Shown here: positions 1-7,599 of the stretch, piece by piece | Numbering within the stretch: the stretch's first letter is position 1 | Layout of the letters: each line of letters begins with the position of its first letter | From: Candidatus Thorarchaeota archaeon | GTDB taxonomy: Archaea; Asgardarchaeota; Thorarchaeia; Thorarchaeales; Thorarchaeaceae | Direction of reading: 5' to 3' | Length of the DNA: 21,990 bases | Assembly: GCA_016841005.1 (NCBI GenBank) | Contig: JAEORG010000039.1 | Coordinates: 1-21,990 of the forward strand | Position numbers and translations under genes: made by a program | The notes under the pieces: generated by a model | What the model was told of the DNA's origin: nothing | The model's input: the letters and a program-made list of their open reading frames with translations, nothing else | Database searches by the model: none

Positions 1-642
1 ATTAGAGATAGAAAAGAAATCACATTTCAGAAACTTCGCGAATTCGACGCTGTGATTGTACTTGATCCATGTTCATGGGAGTTTATGGAAATCAATGAAA
101 CTAGTGAACCTTGGAGGTCAATCAGATATACTCAGTCTGAACTCAACGCTTATTGGACTTATTGGGAAAAGGGAGGTAATCTAATGGTCACTGGAGGGAC
201 AAATAGGTCGATTGATGTAGAAGGAGTCAATGAATTTCTTGCTATGTTCAATATCTCGCTTAATTATGATGCTATTCCTCTTGTGCCAATGGTATTAAAT
301 GGAATAGCAAATGCAGTAAGCATTGTGAATATCAACTCCTCGCATCCTGTAACTGAGAGAATTGAATCCTTTGACTACAATGGTGCAAGTCTTGAAGACC
401 ACGGGAATCATACAATTCTCGCACGAGAAGTGTTTACATGGTACGATGAAAATGGTGTTATTCGTACTGCAGTGAAACCGGTCTTAATTGTAGCAGAAGG
501 AAGAGCATCTGCAAGATTGATAGTAACAGGAAGTAATTTCTTCATAGATAACTGGGGTATTGAGGGTATTTACGGTTCTGAAGACAATTCAAGAATGATG
601 TTGCAAAGTATCTATTGGCTAGCTCATATGCCTGGTTTTTAG
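1..642 (+). CDS. C-terminal part of a probable extracellular subtilase-like protein (5' truncated)
   Basis: The frame is open from the first base of the window, so the N-terminus and any catalytic domain lie outside. About 213 residues are visible. They look like an alpha/beta Rossmann-like (GATase/GIFT-like) domain: a strand ending in FDAVIVLDPC, a helix, a strand in GGNLMVTGG, a helix in VNEFLAMFNI, and a final strand-helix unit ARLIVTGSNFFID then MMLQSIYWLAHM. From memory, this order and the words FDA-x-x-x-x-D, V-x-x-x-NEFL-x-x-(F/W)N and a late glycine-rich strand resemble the region after the protease domain of site-1 protease (MBTPS1), an S8 subtilase. Several Asn-x-Ser/Thr sites and the absence of membrane helices in this part suit an extracellular location. 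The assignment is inference because no catalytic residue is visible; another secreted GATase-like protein is possible. Its stop overlaps that of the next, opposite gene by four bases. Confidence 0.5.
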   Translation: MRDRKEITFQKLREFDAVIVLDPCSWEFMEINETSEPWRSIRYTQSELNAYWTYWEKGGNLMVTGGTNRSIDVEGVNEFLAMFNISLNYDAIPLVPMVLNGIANAVSIVNINSSHPVTERIESFDYNGASLEDHGNHTILAREVFTWYDENGVIRTAVKPVLIVAEGRASARLIVTGSNFFIDNWGIEGIYGSEDNSRMMLQSIYWLAHMPGF

Positions 643-1022
643 AGGAGAGGGGCAATCTTCTCACTCGCAGTCTTTGCCGCATATACCAACAGACCGGTCT
701 TCATGTCTTTTCGTGCCGCAAGTACAAGAATTGCCTTTTCACCTGCACCTTTCATAATAATCAGACCTTGAGCATTCGTGATCAGAATTTCTTCAAGAGT
801 ACCCTGCTCAAGTCTTTCGGCCGCTAAATCAGCAACACCTAGTATTGACGCTGACATCGCAGCAATCTCAGCTTCCTCAAGTCCTTGAGGAACAGCAGAT
901 GATATTGGTAATCCTTCTTTTGACAGTAACAGCCATGCTCGAATACCAGTTGCTAGAGATGTGGCTTCCTCCATTATTTCTCGAAGCTTCTCCTGCAGCT
1001 CTTCAAAGCCAGGGTCGAACAT
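639..1022 (-). CDS. Roadblock/LC7 domain protein (single domain)
   Basis: A 127-residue protein that is essentially one Roadblock/LC7 domain, the fold of dynein light chain LC7 and of MglB, which binds and regulates small Ras-like GTPases. Visible features are an N-terminal helix, the strand-turn WLLLSKEGLPISS near residues 30-42, a central helix rich in Ala (AAMSASILGVADLAAERL, about 54-71), strands EEILITNAQGLIIM and AILVLAARKDM, and a C-terminal helix. I chose the ATG at 1022 because the antisense sequence just upstream carries GAGGTG at SD distance, and residues encoded further upstream do not belong to the domain. A TATA-like TTTATTAT on the same strand (about 1071-1078) is suitably placed. 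Roadblock proteins are numerous in Asgard archaea; no GTPase gene is visible nearby, so the partner is unknown. It is a distant paralogue of the tandem protein at 3721-4437. Confidence 0.88.
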   Translation of the reverse strand: MFDPGFEELQEKLREIMEEATSLATGIRAWLLLSKEGLPISSAVPQGLEEAEIAAMSASILGVADLAAERLEQGTLEEILITNAQGLIIMKGAGEKAILVLAARKDMKTGLLVYAAKTASEKIAPLL

Positions 1023-1103
1023 GGTCACCTCACTCACTCTTTTCTGTCTGATACCAGATGTACAAATGCGCAATAATAAAGTTTGCTCGACTAGTCGCAA
1101 GGA

Positions 1104-1129
1104 TTAAGGAGACAGGTGTAAATCCTTAA
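1104..1129. repeat. Inverted repeat upstream of the DUF99 gene
   Basis: TTAAGGA (1104-1110) and TCCTTAA (1123-1129) form a perfect seven-base inverted repeat with a twelve-base spacer, in the space between the divergent Roadblock and DUF99 genes. It could be an operator or a hairpin in a leader. The function is unknown. Confidence 0.35.
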
Positions 1130-1185
1130 CTCAGTAGAACTATTGTTGATAAACACACCCATGGAATCACTCCTGAGGTTACCTA

Positions 1186-1800
1186 ATGGAATCGATACAT
1201 AGGATTGAACCAGATCATCCCACTTCAAAACGAATTCAGTGGAAGCAAGGAATTCGTGTACTTGGTATTTCTGAAAGCTTTCAAAAAGGTGAAGAGAAGA
1301 GTTTTGTTGCAGGGGTTGTTATGAGAGGAGATTTAAGAATAGATGGCTTTGGTTTCTGCAGTCCGACGGTTGGAGGTATGGATTCAACAGAAAGTCTGCT
1401 TGAAATGTATTACCGTCTGGATAGGCAAGATATCAAAGCGTGGATGCTTGGTGGAAGTATAATTTCATGGTTTAATCCAATAGATATTCATGTTCTTGAA
1501 AATGAAACTGAACTCCCGGTTGTATGTGTATCCTATTGGCCATCTGATGGACTTGAGAAGTATGTAAGAGAGTATTTTCCCAAAGATTGGGAAACTCGGA
1601 TGGAGAGAATTAAATCTCTAGGAAATCGACAAAAAGTGGATATTGAAACAGGATTCAGTATCTATTTAATGACCGCAGGGATGGACATCAAATCTGCTAT
1701 TGGACTCGTTGAACATTTCACTCACAGTGGTCGAATTCCTGAACCAATAAGAGTAGCAAGACAGCTTGCTGCTAGTTTCAGACAATTCCAATCTATCTAG
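1186..1800 (+). CDS. DUF99 family protein (UPF0215, endonuclease V-like fold)
   Basis: A 204-residue protein matching the archaeal DUF99/UPF0215 family. Near residues 22-32 it has GIRVLGISESF, the family's opening strand with the conserved G(I/V)RVLGI-x-(E/D)SF pattern. It is followed by VAGVVMRGDLRIDGFGF, a strand carrying the usual Gly-Val-Val-x-Arg-Gly sequence. A central GGSIISWFNPIDIHVL and a PVVCVSYWPS strand complete an RNase-H-like core. The family has been linked by fold to endonuclease V; its substrate is not established, and I cannot assign an activity here. The length is normal for the family. The ATG at 1186 has GAGGTT at 1175-1180 as SD. Its stop overlaps the opposite HD-domain gene tail to tail by eight bases. 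Confidence 0.85.
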   Translation: MESIHRIEPDHPTSKRIQWKQGIRVLGISESFQKGEEKSFVAGVVMRGDLRIDGFGFCSPTVGGMDSTESLLEMYYRLDRQDIKAWMLGGSIISWFNPIDIHVLENETELPVVCVSYWPSDGLEKYVREYFPKDWETRMERIKSLGNRQKVDIETGFSIYLMTAGMDIKSAIGLVEHFTHSGRIPEPIRVARQLAASFRQFQSI

Positions 1801-2404
1801 TTGATAGATTTGCTTTATGCTCGTTATCGAGAAGATTGAAAATCGAGCTTGCGACTTCTAGATCAAGGTCCTCAATCATCCGAAAAGTTGATTCAAAGAA
1901 GGGGTTTAGCTTGTCTGCTTTCATCCCACTTCTTTCGAGGGTAATAGCGTGAAATATCATATCAAGAAGGTCAGCAGCTCTAACAATTCGACTCTCAAGA
2001 GTATGACCTGATTTTAGCTCATCTGCAAGCATTAGTACATTATTTTGGATAACAGGTCCAGGAGGTATAATTTTTTTGAGTGCTTCAGTTTCTGCATGAA
2101 GCTTTCCTTGTTTCAGCATATCACCACCTAAATCCAATGCAGGTTTTGGAATATCTGATATAATCGATTCAGGAAGATCATGAATCATTGCCATTGATAG
2201 GATTTTACTCAGATTGGGAGAGGAGTTTTGGTTATTCTCCAGATACATAGTCAATAACCAACTAAGGTATACAGTCCCCCATGAATGTTCGGCTATTGAT
2301 TCTTTTCGAGATATCTGAATTCCGACAATGTTCCATCCGGTTCTTTCAACTCTTTTCATTCCCTCTGCAAAGAAGTATGATGTTATAATATCCTCAGGAA
2401 GCAT
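1793..2404 (-). CDS. HD-domain phosphohydrolase (YfbR/HDDC2-like)
   Basis: About 203 residues, an all-helical HD-superfamily metal-dependent phosphohydrolase. Metal-ligand positions are visible: His in ESIAEHSWG (about residue 40), the His-Asp pair in AMIHDLPE (about 75-76) and a late Asp in RAADLLDMI (about 145). The E-H-S/T-W and HD-x-x-E pattern is that of YfbR (a 5'-deoxynucleotidase) and HDDC2, which act on nucleoside monophosphates. Nucleotidase activity is therefore likely but the substrate is inferred. The start is uncertain: an ATG at 2404 (chosen) and a TTG at 2416 lie in one frame and neither has a good SD. The upstream BMP gene on the same strand ends in a hairpin, which suggests separate transcripts. 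Confidence 0.82.
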   Translation of the reverse strand: MLPEDIITSYFFAEGMKRVERTGWNIVGIQISRKESIAEHSWGTVYLSWLLTMYLENNQNSSPNLSKILSMAMIHDLPESIISDIPKPALDLGGDMLKQGKLHAETEALKKIIPPGPVIQNNVLMLADELKSGHTLESRIVRAADLLDMIFHAITLERSGMKADKLNPFFESTFRMIEDLDLEVASSIFNLLDNEHKANLSTR

Positions 2405-2436
2405 CAGCAACCACAACCAAGAAGAAGAAAACGAGA

Positions 2437-2455
2437 GGAGGGGGATACCCCCCTC
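2437..2455 (-). terminator. Hairpin plus U-rich tract after the BMP-family gene
   Basis: GAGGGGG (2438-2444) pairs with CCCCCTC (within 2448-2455) across a tiny loop. Read on the minus strand, the hairpin is followed by a T-rich stretch (TTTTCTTCTTCTT) before the HD-domain gene. It lies just past the stop of the BMP gene, so it probably ends that transcript. Confidence 0.6.
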
Positions 2456-2467
2456 ATTAGTAAGGAT

Positions 2468-3541
2468 CTATGGTGTCACCATGCTAGGATTGCTTGCAAT
2501 CAAATCTCGATAGTACTGAAGAGCATCAAATAATTCATCCGGTAAGTAAGTTGTACTATACTCGAAATTAGTTATGTTCACGCCACCATTCATGAGATTG
2601 TACTCCAATGTTGTGTCACCTGGAAATTCATTCCACATAGTCCTGTTCACCACATCATAGAATGCCAAATCTGTACGTGCAAGAACACTGCAAGTAATCA
2701 TGCTTGGATCCACAGGAATATCGGGATTAGCAGATCCAAAGTAGTCCTGATTTCCTTCCGCTGCGATAATAAGCGGGATTCGCCCAATAGGAACGTTTGC
2801 ATCTAGAGCACCTTCACGAACTCCTGGCATGCTTGCACGAACAGGTGCGAATAGAACATCCACACCATTAATTCCAGTCAGCATTGCGGTGGTTAGTGTT
2901 GCTGCAAGTGCTGAGTTGTTCCAACTTCCAATGTAGCGTATGTCTGTAATTTCCACATTAAGGTCATAGGTTTCATTTGCAGCTTCGACACCTTGCATGA
3001 AACCATGAATCAATGGAAGAAGTTCAATATCGTCCTGTTTGGCTGCAAGAATTCCAATCTGGCCTTCGTAGTCGCTGGCAAGAAATGCTGCTACAACACC
3101 ACCAAGAAATGCGCTTTGTTCAACTGAAAATACAACAGAAGCGACATTATCAAGCATAACCTCTGCTCCAATCATGCCAAATTTCTGATTAGGATAATTC
3201 GAAGCTGCTGTCTGGAGTGCTGGAGCGATATCCGCTCCAATTGCCATAATAAGGTCATATCTACCTGAGGCAGCGAGATTCTCCAGCTGGTCTTGTGCTT
3301 CTGTCACAGTAGTGGGTAATTCTGTAGGAACATAATATTGAACTGAAATATCACCTGCTAATTCATCCATTCCCTCTCTCACATTATCGGCTTTACTCAT
3401 ATCTCCAAAACCAGGAGCCATAATGACCACCGCAATTCTGGGTGGTTCATATGGATTTGCGGCATAGATCATAAAGCCTACACCGCCGAATACAACACCA
3501 ATAATAATCAATGCAATTATCATGTTGGACCTTGAGCTCAA
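2468..3541 (-). CDS. BMP-family (PnrA-like) solute-binding protein, membrane-anchored
   Basis: A 357-residue protein of the basic-membrane-protein/PnrA family, the substrate-binding parts of ABC importers that often carry nucleosides. An N-terminal transmembrane anchor (about residues 7-28) is followed by PPRIAVVIMAPGFGDMSKADN. That is the family's first strand and ligand loop, with Gly-x-Asp and a downstream Asn. Further family-like stretches are DLIMAIGADIAPAL, NQKFGMIGAE, FSVEQSAFLGGVVAAFLA and QIGILAAKQ. There is no lipobox cysteine, so it is held by the helix and faces outwards, as is common in archaea. The start is TTG at 3541: GGAGG (3549-3553, minus strand) sits seven bases upstream, and the frame above it closes quickly. 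No permease or ATPase of an importer lies next to it, so its transporter must be encoded elsewhere. The ligand is unproven. Confidence 0.82.
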   Translation of the reverse strand: MSSRSNMIIALIIIGVVFGGVGFMIYAANPYEPPRIAVVIMAPGFGDMSKADNVREGMDELAGDISVQYYVPTELPTTVTEAQDQLENLAASGRYDLIMAIGADIAPALQTAASNYPNQKFGMIGAEVMLDNVASVVFSVEQSAFLGGVVAAFLASDYEGQIGILAAKQDDIELLPLIHGFMQGVEAANETYDLNVEITDIRYIGSWNNSALAATLTTAMLTGINGVDVLFAPVRASMPGVREGALDANVPIGRIPLIIAAEGNQDYFGSANPDIPVDPSMITCSVLARTDLAFYDVVNRTMWNEFPGDTTLEYNLMNGGVNITNFEYSTTYLPDELFDALQYYRDLIASNPSMVTP

Positions 3542-3548
3542 AATGCTT

Positions 3549-3553
3549 CCTCC
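3549..3553 (-). promoter_or_regulatory. Shine-Dalgarno site deciding the TTG start of the BMP gene
   Basis: The minus strand reads GGAGG, then seven bases, then TTG. This strong site supports a TTG start rather than the ATG six codons further in. Confidence 0.7.
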
Positions 3554-3668
3554 ATGGTCAATGGGCCCTCCTCGCTACGGCTCTGATTTAAACTTGTTGG
3601 CCTGTGTAGTCATATAGAAAAACATAGTTCCAGAATAAAAAAAGTGATTTTCTTTAATAGGGTGACCT

Positions 3669-3676
3669 ATAAATAC
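3669..3676 (+). promoter_or_regulatory. TATA box of the tandem Roadblock gene
   Basis: TATAAATA lies about 50 bases before the ATG at 3721, which would place the transcript start near 3695-3700 and leave a short leader holding AGGTT as SD. Confidence 0.6.
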
Positions 3677-3720
3677 AGCCAGTGTATTGCTAGTAAGAGA
3701 TTAGTAAACAGGTTAAGAAA

Positions 3721-4437
3721 ATGCCCGGGGAAATTCTTGGTGAAGTTGCAAGTCTTCTTGAGGAAGCGCTTAATCTTCATTCTTCAGTCCGTTCTGTTGT
3801 TCTTTGCACAAGAGAAGGAGTAGTGGTTGCTTCAGTTTCTCGAGATGAAGATATGGATTCAACCTTATTATCCACAGTTTCTGCAGCACTGGTTTGGGCA
3901 AGTATTACTACGATGGGGTATGTTGGAGCTGCGAAACCAACACACTTAGTTCAATCTACTCCAGTATTACGGATTCTTACAGTATTGCAACATCACTTTC
4001 AATTGGTAGTTGTGATATCGAAAGCTGATGATTCAGGATTTGAACTAGAAGAACTACTCCCAAACTTTCAATCAATTGGCACCCGTATAGAAATACTCAT
4101 GGGGTCGCGGGAAGGATTTAGCACAGGTACAATTCTTGGACGCATAGTAGAGGCAATTCCAGATATTACCCAGGCAATGGTACTCACTTCAGAGGGACTA
4201 CCTATAGGATCTGTTGGCTTCCAAAACGATATAGAAATGGCAGCACTTATCGGTTCCATATTTGCTAATGGACTGACTTATTCAGATCTCACTGAAACTA
4301 TATTCATAAGCTCAGAAGAAAACAACATAATAGTTCAGAGAATGGATGAACAGAGACTTCTTGCTGTAGTATGTAAGGAGCATGATTCTGAAAAAATATG
4401 TAACCGAATTAGGGATATCATTGAAGCTGGAATTTAG
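3721..4437 (+). CDS. Tandem Roadblock/LC7 protein (two fused domains)
   Basis: A 238-residue protein that appears to be two Roadblock/LC7 domains in a row. Domain 1 (about 5-105) has the helix ILGEVASLLEEALN, the strand-turn VVLCTREGVVVASVS, a central helix and the strands VLRILTVLQ and FQLVVVISK. Domain 2 (about 127-238) repeats this plan with AMVLTSEGLPIGSVG, a helix EMAALIGSIFANGL, the strands ETIFISSEENNIIVQRM and RLLAVVCKE, and a final helix. Roadblock domains work as dimers on small GTPases; a fusion would make a built-in, asymmetric dimer. The two halves differ clearly, and the second keeps the S-x-EGLPI turn better. The ATG at 3721 has AGGTT upstream and a TATA box. The stop overlaps that of the opposite winged-helix gene by four bases. 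No GTPase is adjacent. Confidence 0.8.
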   Translation: MPGEILGEVASLLEEALNLHSSVRSVVLCTREGVVVASVSRDEDMDSTLLSTVSAALVWASITTMGYVGAAKPTHLVQSTPVLRILTVLQHHFQLVVVISKADDSGFELEELLPNFQSIGTRIEILMGSREGFSTGTILGRIVEAIPDITQAMVLTSEGLPIGSVGFQNDIEMAALIGSIFANGLTYSDLTETIFISSEENNIIVQRMDEQRLLAVVCKEHDSEKICNRIRDIIEAGI

Positions 4438-5123
4438 TCATCATCTTCGGTGTCAGAGTTTTCATCATCCTCATCAAGATAGTCAAACTGCCATTCCTGT
4501 AGATTGATACGAATGTAACAGTCTTTTCCCCGCTCGGGGCAATCAATTCGTATCAGGACTTGTTCAGGAGATGATTCCTTAATTTCAGGGTTAAGGCATC
4601 CATCTTCTAACTTTTCCATCAAGAAGAGGACATACGCCTCTGATATTGTATTCAGGGACCCTTCCATAAGCGCAGTACCCAATTCAGCAAGATGGTGTTT
4701 CTTTTTTCGACCAACCCGTTCCACTCTAACAAGACCAACTTCTTCCATTCGTGAAATATGCCAGCGAACTGTATCATGGTGGACACCTAAGCTCTCAGCC
4801 ATCTCTTCTTGGTAGCATCCTGGATTATTCACCACATATGCAAATACTTTCCTTGCAGTTTCGCTTCTCATCGTTAGATAAGCCATCTCAGCTTCTTCAG
4901 ATCGGAGCATCTTGGGGTAATACAATCGTTTGCCAGCAAATTTTAGAGACTTCACTAGTCCTTCCCGTTCAAGGATTCGGAGATGCCAGGTCAGAGTACC
5001 AAGCGGACTCTCGAGTAAGTCTACCAATTCAAGTAGATATGTACCTGGATTCTCACATAGAATCTGATATAGATCACGCCTGAACGGATGAAGTAATAAT
5101 GTGAGTCTTTTCTGCCGGCCCAT
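4434..5123 (-). CDS. Transcription regulator with two winged-helix DNA-binding domains
   Basis: A 229-residue likely DNA-binding regulator with two winged-helix domains. The first (about 10-70) contains LYQILCENPGTYLLELVDLL and then LTWHLRILEREGLVKSL, ending in a wing with GKRLYY. The second (about 86-150) contains ARKVFAYVVNNPGCYQEEMA and then HHDTVRWHISRMEEVGLVRV, with a basic wing GRKKKHH. Both have the ArsR-like pattern in which a recognition helix contains (V/L)-x-W-H-(L/I). The C-terminal part (about 165-229) is mixed and ends in a strongly acidic tail. Two linked winged helices are common in archaeal regulators and suggest binding to a long or symmetrical site. The ATG at 5123 has GAGGA as SD. 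The gene diverges from glmS and may regulate it, but no shared operator is proven. Confidence 0.85.
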   Translation of the reverse strand: MGRQKRLTLLLHPFRRDLYQILCENPGTYLLELVDLLESPLGTLTWHLRILEREGLVKSLKFAGKRLYYPKMLRSEEAEMAYLTMRSETARKVFAYVVNNPGCYQEEMAESLGVHHDTVRWHISRMEEVGLVRVERVGRKKKHHLAELGTALMEGSLNTISEAYVLFLMEKLEDGCLNPEIKESSPEQVLIRIDCPERGKDCYIRINLQEWQFDYLDEDDENSDTEDDD

Positions 5124-5207
5124 TATTAAATCCTCATCTCTCTCCTACAGATTCAGGAAGACGACGATAAAAGCGCTTTGGAATCCTTCAAAACATAAGT
5201 ATTTGTG

Positions 5208-5215
5208 AATATATG
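5208..5215 (+). promoter_or_regulatory. TATA-like box of glmS
   Basis: AATATATG lies about 70 bases before the glmS start. It predicts a transcript start near 5238 and a leader of about 45 bases. Confidence 0.45.
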
Positions 5216-5282
5216 AAGAATACAGAATTCTTATTACTGAATCATATAACGCCGCATCATCATTCAAAAGAGATGATACATT

Positions 5283-7115
5283 GTGTGTGGCATTACAGGT
5301 ATTGTCAGTAGAAAACGGAATGATATTGGCTGCATTTTAGTCGAATGTAGTCGAAAACTGACATACCGAGGCTATGATTCGGTTGGAGTCGCTGCAGTAA
5401 ATAATGGTAAGGTCGACCTAAGGAAGAATGTTGGTACAATTGATGTTGTTGATAACGAATTAGGACTATCTCAGATGAATGGGGATAGGGGAATCGCCCA
5501 ATTAAGATGGGCAACATATGGAGCTCCAACAAAGGTAAACGCACAACCTCACTTTGGATGTGATGAGATATTCTATGGAGCTCACAATGGGAATTTGCAT
5601 AATTATTACGAGTATAGGCAGGAATTAATCGACACAGGACACATAGTACGATCTGAAAATGATGGTGAACTCTGTGTACACGCTGTGGATAAATACTATG
5701 AATCAACTGGCAATATGTTTGATGCTGTAAGGTTTTCCACAAGAGACCTCAAAGGAGCATTTGCGTATACAGTAGGTCGAGCAGATGAACCAGAAATATA
5801 CGCAGTGAAAATGGGATCATCCCTAGTTGCAGGTATCGCAAAAAATGATACAATTGTATCAAGTGATCTTCCCTCTATTCTTCCTCTCACCAACAATGTC
5901 ATTTATCTTCAAGATGGAGAAATGGTTGTCTTAACTCCTGATGATGTAAAGGTATATCGGGTTGAAGATGGAAAAGAGCTCAATAGAATACCAGAGATAA
6001 GCAATGTAGATGCCAGAGCCGCAGAGAAAGGTGGTTTTCCACATTTTATGTTAAAGGAGATCAGTGAACAACCACAAATTGCGCAAGATGTAATGGGATT
6101 AATCCAGAAATCTCGACCTGAGCGATGGTTGAAGATGATTGAAGATTCCTCAAATAGATACTTAGTTGCCTGTGGTTCATCTCATAATGCAGGTATAGTG
6201 GGGACCTATCTCTTCAATAGGCTGGCTGGTGTATCAATCACTCCTGTCATTGGAGGACAGTTCGAGCCCATGTTTGGAAATACTCTCGATGAAGATAGTC
6301 TTTGTGTCCTCGTGTCACAAAGTGGTGAAACAAAGGACATATTGAATGTATTAAATCACGTACGGAATAACAAACTGGGAAAAACACTTGGTATCTTGAA
6401 TGTCATTGGTAGTACGCTTATGTTCAATACAGATTCATATATCCCAATGGCTTGTGGATATGAAGTGAGTGTTCCTGCAACAAAGACTTACTTCTCACAA
6501 ACCATCATATTTGCATATCTTGCGGCTCGTTTAGGAGAGAGAAATGGACACTTGGAGTCTAATGAGGCAAATCAATTAATCCAACAACTTGAAAGAGAAC
6601 TTCCTGTGTTGACACAACAGACAATCGATAGAACTGGAATTCTTGCCAAGGATTTGGCTAAAACTCTTATCGATGTTCCTGACCTTTACTCTCTTGGATT
6701 CGGTCTTACAGACGGTGTGGCTAGAGAAGGCGCCTTGAAAATCAAAGAAATATGCTACAACCATTGTGAAGGGATGTACAGTTCAGAATTCAAACATGGA
6801 CCTCTAAGTATTGTCACAGACGGGTACCCTGTGATATTCACAACAACAACTGAGGACTCTTGGATGATTATTAACCATATCAACGAAGTCGCTTGTCGAG
6901 GTGGTAGGACAATAATTGTGGGGGAGAAAGAAGAAAAACTACTACCATATGTCGCGGATCCGATCGATTATCTAGTTGTACCTGAGTCAAATCCTATATT
7001 GAATCCACTTCTAGATGTCATACCATTACAATTGCTTAGCTACTATTTGTCTGTTGATAAGGGAATTAATCCTGATTTGCCTAGGAATCTTTCTAAAACA
7101 CTTACTGTTGATTGA
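5283..7115 (+). CDS. glmS: Glutamine-fructose-6-phosphate aminotransferase (isomerizing)
   Basis: A 610-residue full-length GlmS, which makes glucosamine 6-phosphate from fructose 6-phosphate and glutamine, the first step towards UDP-GlcNAc. The GTG start at 5283 is fixed because the next codon is the catalytic Cys of MCGI, which must become N-terminal. The glutaminase domain (1 to about 220) shows LRWATYG, HNGNL and SENDGE. The two SIS sugar-isomerase domains show CGSSHNAG, SQSGETKD, EGALKIKE and FKHGP. The C-tail LPRNLSKTLTV carries the Lys that forms the sugar Schiff base. In the usual TRWATHG the last His is Tyr here, and the His-Pro-His motif is Gln-Pro-His; the rest of the active site looks intact. 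It stands alone between divergent and convergent neighbours. Confidence 0.95.
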   Translation: MCGITGIVSRKRNDIGCILVECSRKLTYRGYDSVGVAAVNNGKVDLRKNVGTIDVVDNELGLSQMNGDRGIAQLRWATYGAPTKVNAQPHFGCDEIFYGAHNGNLHNYYEYRQELIDTGHIVRSENDGELCVHAVDKYYESTGNMFDAVRFSTRDLKGAFAYTVGRADEPEIYAVKMGSSLVAGIAKNDTIVSSDLPSILPLTNNVIYLQDGEMVVLTPDDVKVYRVEDGKELNRIPEISNVDARAAEKGGFPHFMLKEISEQPQIAQDVMGLIQKSRPERWLKMIEDSSNRYLVACGSSHNAGIVGTYLFNRLAGVSITPVIGGQFEPMFGNTLDEDSLCVLVSQSGETKDILNVLNHVRNNKLGKTLGILNVIGSTLMFNTDSYIPMACGYEVSVPATKTYFSQTIIFAYLAARLGERNGHLESNEANQLIQQLERELPVLTQQTIDRTGILAKDLAKTLIDVPDLYSLGFGLTDGVAREGALKIKEICYNHCEGMYSSEFKHGPLSIVTDGYPVIFTTTTEDSWMIINHINEVACRGGRTIIVGEKEEKLLPYVADPIDYLVVPESNPILNPLLDVIPLQLLSYYLSVDKGINPDLPRNLSKTLTVD

Positions 7116-7119
7116 GTTT

Positions 7120-7509
7120 CTATTCCAGTTCCCCACCAGATTCTCCAATACGAATTGCGCGCATTGCGGGGTCAGTTACACTTTGAGCGTCATAGCCTTG
7201 TCTGATGTTTTGGACTTCTTCGTTAGTGACATGAAAGACGCCCAATAAATGATTCATATCGTCAAGCACCCATTGGCCATAGATATTTGGACCATCCGCA
7301 TTCTCACACTCTAAGAGTCCAAGTGAACCGGCACCTGACCACCAACTAACGCAGGGATTGGTCAATCCAATTTCTTCCAGGAAATCGTTCCAAACTCGCT
7401 TCAATTCAGTAGGTCCATGTTTCTGCCGAAATGTAATCAGAACATTTTCTTCCGCATTGTTGAGAGCTTCAACGATTCGGTTTTTCTCTGCATCAGAAAA
7501 GAGAGTCAT
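7120..7509 (-). CDS. Small protein of unknown function
   Basis: About 129 residues, not recognised. It begins with a probable helix (SDAEKNRIVEALNNAEE), then a strand VLITFRQ, a helix around ELKRVWNDFLEEIGL, and a part rich in Trp and Gly (CVSWWSGAGSLGLLE, then GQWVLDD). There are no membrane helices and no obvious metal motif, so it is probably a small cytoplasmic alpha/beta protein. The ATG at 7509 is preferred over a TTG at 7527; neither has a strong SD. It ends four bases from glmS, tail to tail, and diverges from the ATP-grasp gene at 7600 across a 90-base gap that holds an inverted repeat. Its coding status is supported by a clean frame that fits exactly between its neighbours. Confidence 0.65.
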   Translation of the reverse strand: MTLFSDAEKNRIVEALNNAEENVLITFRQKHGPTELKRVWNDFLEEIGLTNPCVSWWSGAGSLGLLECENADGPNIYGQWVLDDMNHLLGVFHVTNEEVQNIRQGYDAQSVTDPAMRAIRIGESGGELE

Positions 7510-7530
7510 TGGTTTCAACTCTAACAAGAC

Positions 7531-7547
7531 CTTTTAATCAATAAAAG
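7531..7547. promoter_or_regulatory. Symmetrical AT-rich promoter element between divergent genes
   Basis: CTTTTA (7531-7536) and TAAAAG (7542-7547) form a perfect inverted repeat around a five-base centre. Each half looks like a TATA box on one strand. The minus-strand half suits the small unknown gene that starts at 7509. Confidence 0.4.
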
Positions 7548-7560
7548 CTCCTCGTTATGG

Positions 7561-7568
7561 ATAAAAGG
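7561..7568 (+). promoter_or_regulatory. TATA-like box of the ATP-grasp gene
   Basis: ATAAAAGG lies about 35 bases before the ATG at 7600. This predicts a transcript start about ten bases or fewer before the start codon, which fits the lack of an SD (a nearly leaderless mRNA). Confidence 0.45.
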
Positions 7569-7599
7569 GTTCTATGTTCTAGAAACAAATGAAACTCAG

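Noticed and set aside
845..1051. An open frame opposite to the Roadblock gene
   Set aside because: It lies wholly inside the Roadblock gene, has no SD, and its translation has low-complexity Leu/Gln runs typical of an antisense shadow.
5216..5282. A glmS-type riboswitch or ribozyme in the leader of glmS
   Set aside because: The leader after the likely promoter is only about 45 bases, far too short for the glmS ribozyme, which is known from Gram-positive bacteria. Only a weak five-pair stem is visible.
5305..5902. Two antisense frames within glmS
   Set aside because: They lie inside a well-conserved gene, and their translations are rich in His, Tyr and Arg without a plausible domain.
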